Source: Colletes latitarsis
Lineage: Eukaryota > Arthropoda > Insecta > Hymenoptera > Colletidae
Assembly: GCF_051014445.1 (NCBI RefSeq)
Contig: NC_135147.1
Coordinates: 27,432,479 to 27,496,478 of the forward strand
Reading direction: 5' to 3'
Length of the DNA: 64,000 nucleotides
Part shown: positions 60,201 to 64,000 of the stretch, in pieces
Layout of the letters: the number at the start of each line of letters is the position of its first letter
Position numbering within the stretch: position 1 is the first letter of the stretch
Made by a program: the position numbers and the translations under genes
The notes under the pieces: generated by a model
The model's database searches: none
Seen by the model: only the letters and a program-made list of their open reading frames with translations
What the model was told of the DNA's origin: nothing

Positions 60201-62189
60201 TAACGCTCCAAAAATTTGGTATAAGCTTCGCGAGCAGCCTCTGCGTCATTCTACAGGAATACAAACAATTTATATATTTGCTGTATGTAACTTTATGTAG
60301 TTTTCATAATTCTCAACTTACTTCTTGATCGACATATTGAAGAAGGTATGTCCATCCTGTGAAATCCGATGGATCCTCGTTAACAGCTTTCCAATATTTT
60401 TCTAACTCTGGCAACGTCTTTTTCTTTGGCGATGCTGGTTTAGCTTCTTGCTTACTGTCCCCAGTGTCTGCTTCGGCCGAGAGTGCCACTTTTTTTGCTG
60501 GCGTTTCATCATTATTTTCAGATGTTGGCGAACTAGGATCATACTCTCCTTCTGCATTTAACTTGCGTTTATCTGTAAAAGAAACGGTATTATATAAAAT
60601 AAATGTATCCTAACGGAAAACGTGTCTCAAACAGTTCAAAAATAGCTCTAGATACGTACTTCCACCTTCCGTTTTGCTTTTTTTTTCCGGAGTTTTGCTC
60701 ATTGCCTTCGTTCCACTTTTTTTCTTCTTTTCACTATCTGGCGGTAATTCGTCCTCAGAAACAGACTCAGTTTCTCCCAAATCCGCAGGAGCTGCTGCTG
60801 GTAATTCTTCGTCAGATACTGCTTCTGTCTCAGGCTCCTACAAGAAAAAAATTAAATATTACAAATTGCTCCGATCGTTCATTATTTACGAAATTAATAC
60901 AACATACCTTTGCTGCAGCTTCAGTAGGTAATTCATCTTCGGACACAGCTTCTGTGTCAGGTTCCGTTTTCTTCATAGTATTTTCAGGCGAGCATTCTAC
61001 ATCTGTATTTGTCAACTCTGTCACTTCCATTAATTCTGTCATTTCTGTATCAGTTGCAATCTTTCCTGTTACGCTCTCTGTAACTTCTTGTGCTTCTTGT
61101 TGGCAATCATCTACTTCCATAACTTCGATTCCAGTACCTTCATTTATAACAGTTTCAGATTCAATTTCCTCTGTCTCTAAAATCTCTGTTACTTGTGTTA
61201 TAGTTTCCCCATCGTCGTTTATGACTTCGTGAAAATCTATTAACACATGTTGATTTGTATCGTCGTTACTCGTGTCTTGTCCTTCCATATCTACTTGTTC
61301 CCGTTCGCTTAAAATATCAACTTTATCCATACTACTCTCTTCTATGATCATATGATCCGACACAGTATCAGAATGAACCTAATAAAGAATACTTTATACA
61401 TTAAGATATACATGGTATAATATAAGCTTGTATCATTGTATGCACATTACTAACAATCTGAGTCACAGATGCATCTAGATCAGGTACATTTTCTTGTTCC
61501 TCTGCTATTTGTATATTTTGATTCATATTGATTTCATGAACAGTTGTATCGCCGGAGTCTTCCAATTCCAAGTGCAACATAGTCGATTCGTCTTCTGCGT
61601 GCTGTTCAATAATAATGTCACCAAATCTTTGTACACCATTCTCTGGAATGCTTTCCACAACGACTGCCTCTTGCAATATAGGTTCTTCCTCCTAAAAAAA
61701 TTACAAGAACTAACGTATTACCAATGTATATTGGAAATCATGTGCTTCGACGATTACGAAAACTATCTATAGCCTTACGCACCTCGACCTCTTCGATTTC
61801 TTGCATTTTTTTCGGAGAACGTGTTGCCCTTGCCAGAAGTTTCTTTACGGGGGATTTCTTCGCCACGACAGCAGTTTTACGCGTACGACCAGATCGTGTA
61901 CGCCGTACTAGAAACACGAAAGGCAAAAGGCGAATATATTAAAAAATGAAACAGAATATTTACACATTAAATGCGTGTACGAGACGCCATTCGTTTAATG
62001 GCGGTTTGCGGGCCTTCGGCGAGCCGCCGGGTCTATCGGTATGTCTATGCCACTTTTACACGAACACATAATATAGTCGACGGAGAATTACAGTTGCAAA
62101 ACGTTAAACTATATTTCTTTCAAAAATATTATCTTCTTACCAGGTTCATTTAAAGTGATCTCGCTTTCATCACCACTTGCGGACGACAT
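57244..62189 (-). CDS. Prp39: Prp39, U1 snRNP-associated pre-mRNA splicing factor
   Basis: Prp39 helps the U1 snRNP commit to 5' splice sites. Thirteen coding exons on the minus strand: 62141-62189, 61783-61907, 61455-61691, 60908-61378, 60660-60837, 60322-60572, 60125-60250, 59204-59352, 58713-59118, 58473-58637, 57989-58375, 57603-57889 and 57244-57541. All phases join, giving 1042 aa. The N-terminus is basic (18-50, SGRTRKTAVVAKKSP) and then strongly acidic to about 400, with three E-x-x-TE-A/S-VS-D/E-ELP repeats. HAT helical repeats run from about 407 (LPELEKYWKAV, GWTYLLQYV) to about 940, with conserved stretches YPYCYGYWRKFADYEKKKGN, SVDLWLHYINHC, FRSDRLWESYIKWE and HHPKKPNLHLQWATFEEG. 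The C-terminal tail is Gln/Gly/Tyr-rich, ending SYNYY. Longer than human PRPF39 because of the acidic N-terminus. Head-to-head with spas. Confidence 0.96.
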
Positions 62190-63560
62190 CTTGCTTCGAT
62201 GCAATCTCTGGAATGTAAAACGCAGAACTGAGGAAGAAAATGGCGGCATCGTATCGGTAGGCCATCTGTAAGATACTTATGAACTAACGTAACACAATTG
62301 ATAAAGACGCGAAACTGGTTTATCGTCGATCGACAAAAATCCATACCGTATCCAAAACCAGAGAAAGATATAATGCATTTTCGTATCACCACAGACGAGG
62401 TATAGAATAGACGTTGCAGATAATGCTTTTTCGTCTCACGAATTGGGAACTCGCGATGTCCCTTACCATTTTCGTGTCACTTCCAACGTTATCCAACGTG
62501 AAAACGGGTCTTTACGGAAACCGCGGAATTTGATCAACTTGATTGGTTCTTTGAATTCAATAAACTTATCTTCTTCATAAAATTAATACTGAACTTCCGT
62601 TGGCTTCCCTCTCTAATAGATGCATCTGATGCATGTGCATATATATGTATATGTCAAATCGGTAAAACGCAAAACCACGTAGAACTCCGACGACGAGCTT
62701 TTTTATCAGTGAGTATCGAAAGTTTTTTTTATTATTTTTAGTCCCATTCTCCAATTATCATCTGTCATTATAAATGTATGTTTGTAAAAAGTTTGTAAAG
62801 TCTTTCGATAACTTTTATCGTCGATACATTTTTATCTCTGGACGCGATATAAATTATGTTTGATATTATGCACATGTGTGCGTACATCTAAACAAAAAAA
62901 TTGGACCGTGAATCCGTTACGGAGAAAGCCAAGTCCAAGAACGTAATTATGAATGAATGTGCAACGTGTTTCGTGGTCTAAAATTATTAAAAATTCTTGG
63001 AGGATAGGACATCAAAATACACGCATGTGCAAGGAAATATCACTAAAGAGCGCAAGTGCACAGAATAATCTATCTTGTGTGAGTATATGCTGGAGTGCAT
63101 TAATTACCAGTTTCTTTATGAATATGTTTTTGTATACGTGATTTTGTAAAACAGTACTCGTCGATGTTTGTAGTTCGATATTATTATAGTACATACATCG
63201 ATGTTCCAAGTCCCACGTTAATCAAAACAAGCGATGCTGAAAGAAACCACGAACCGCTCGATTTCAGTTGCAATTCGCCAATTCCGAGCATTTCGGAATT
63301 CCGAGGCATCCCGTTCTTTACTGAGAGCAACTGATTCGAACAGTGCGATTATTATCGTTAGAAAGAATTGCTCGTCGAGATTCTGAAACATTTTTTAAAA
63401 GAAAAAGATAAAAAAAAATAGTGTCCGGTTATTAAAATACTGTCTTTTTTCCAATGGTCACGCAACGTCTGGAATGTCGAAATGTTTAGCTCGAATTACC
63501 TTTGACGGTAATAAGTGCGGTAATTCGTACAATACGAATTCGAAAATTTTACGATAGGAG
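62190..63560. other. Divergent intergenic region Prp39 / spas
   Basis: 1.37 kb that must contain both promoters and 5' UTRs, unless untranslated exons lie elsewhere. Bases 62395-62415 (CGAGGTATAGAATAGACG) resemble the terminus of foldback A. No other repeat is recognised. Confidence 0.55.
62237..62247. promoter_or_regulatory. GCCGCCATTTT-type motif upstream of Prp39
   Basis: On the minus strand this reads GCCGCCATTTT, 48-58 bp before the Prp39 ATG. It resembles the YY1/Pho-type element seen at transcription starts of housekeeping genes. One short match, so weak evidence. Confidence 0.25.
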
Positions 63561-64000
63561 ATGTCTTACAGCGATGGCGGTCGTCCAATCCGAAAATTCG
63601 GCACCAAGTCGCCGAAAAAGCTTTGCGTGACCAAGAATGAAAATAGCGATAAAACTACAACCGCTATAAATTACAACAATCATCATCACAATCACTATCA
63701 TCATAGCCATCGCTTTCTCGACACCCCTCAACCGTCGGTACACAAGCGTAATCTATATATTGTTTCTTTCCCCTTGATACTGCTCTTCAACGTTCTGAGA
63801 ACACTTCTTTATCAATTATTTGTGGTATTTAAGTATTTGTATACATCTACATCTCAGCTGATTCAACGAAGGCAAGCTTCCAAGCAAACCTGCCAATTGG
63901 AGATCGTAGTTGGTCAAAAGTCTACAGAAAGCTTGAATAATAATTTACATAATTCTGGACAAATTGAGAACAAAGGAATGTCTCAAGTACCTAGAAGACC
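63561..64000 (+). CDS. spas: Spastin, microtubule-severing AAA ATPase (5' exon, partial)
   Basis: First coding exon; 146 codons are visible and the gene continues past the window. An in-frame TAG two codons upstream supports this ATG. Residues 1-59 are Lys/Asn/His-rich (NNHHHNHYHHSH). Residues 60-94, starting VHKRNLYIVSFPLILLFNVL, form the conserved hydrophobic hairpin that inserts spastin into endoplasmic-reticulum and lipid-droplet membranes. They closely match the same stretch of Drosophila spastin. LEIVV at 113-117 is also conserved. The MIT domain and the AAA ATPase lie outside the window. Confidence 0.93.
   Translation, partial: MSYSDGGRPIRKFGTKSPKKLCVTKNENSDKTTTAINYNNHHHNHYHHSHRFLDTPQPSVHKRNLYIVSFPLILLFNVLRTLLYQLFVVFKYLYTSTSQLIQRRQASKQTCQLEIVVGQKSTESLNNNLHNSGQIENKGMSQVPRR

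Noticed and set aside
1..64000. Autonomous transposase, retrotransposon polyprotein or viral gene
   Set aside because: No frame showed transposase, reverse transcriptase, integrase or capsid motifs; all mobile elements seen are non-autonomous.

Overview
This window is eukaryotic and reads as an insect nuclear genome, most likely a hymenopteran. The genes have small introns with GT/AG boundaries, and five encode proteins with clear animal relatives. The rest is AT-rich DNA full of microsatellites and small foldback transposable elements. The order is an inference from overall texture; nothing here fixes the species.

Layout. 1-6.9 kb is a repeat block with two large foldback (palindromic) elements built from nested tandem satellites (82, 77 and 83 bp units). 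7.09-10.43 kb (+) is a four-exon tetraspanin of the peripherin/ROM1 type with an unusually long cytoplasmic tail. 10.4-16.7 kb is the convergent 3' flank it shares with Snap25. 16.76-44.28 kb (-) is the SNARE gene Snap25, spread over 27.5 kb. It has three tandem versions of one 49-nt internal exon and two versions of the last coding exon, so six in-frame SNAP-25 proteins are possible. 44.4-52.4 kb is intergenic, with two more transposon copies and a tandem duplication. 52.43-55.30 kb (+) is a cathepsin F-type cysteine protease with cystatin-like domains upstream of the protease. 57.24-62.19 kb (-) is the U1 snRNP-associated splicing factor Prp39 (13 coding exons, 1042 aa). 63.56 kb to the end (+) is the first coding exon of spastin, cut off by the window edge. 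CtsF and Prp39 are convergent; Prp39 and spas are divergent.

One foldback MITE family accounts for about 12% of the window. It has 13 copies, TA at both ends, terminal inverted repeats of about 130 bp beginning CAGGGTGTTCGG, and internal 144-bp modules. All copies lie in the first 47.5 kb and none lies in the compact CtsF-Prp39-spas block. Eight sit inside Snap25 introns or its alternative 3' region. Two TTAA-flanked foldbacks and one other TA-flanked MITE are also present.

The strongest biology is the exon-duplication architecture of Snap25. The alternative exons alter the face of SNARE helix 1 next to the ionic layer and the last 20 residues of helix 2, and they keep the zero-layer glutamine. 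Exon models were assembled by hand from reading frame, splice phase and homology; untranslated exons and promoters are largely unresolved.
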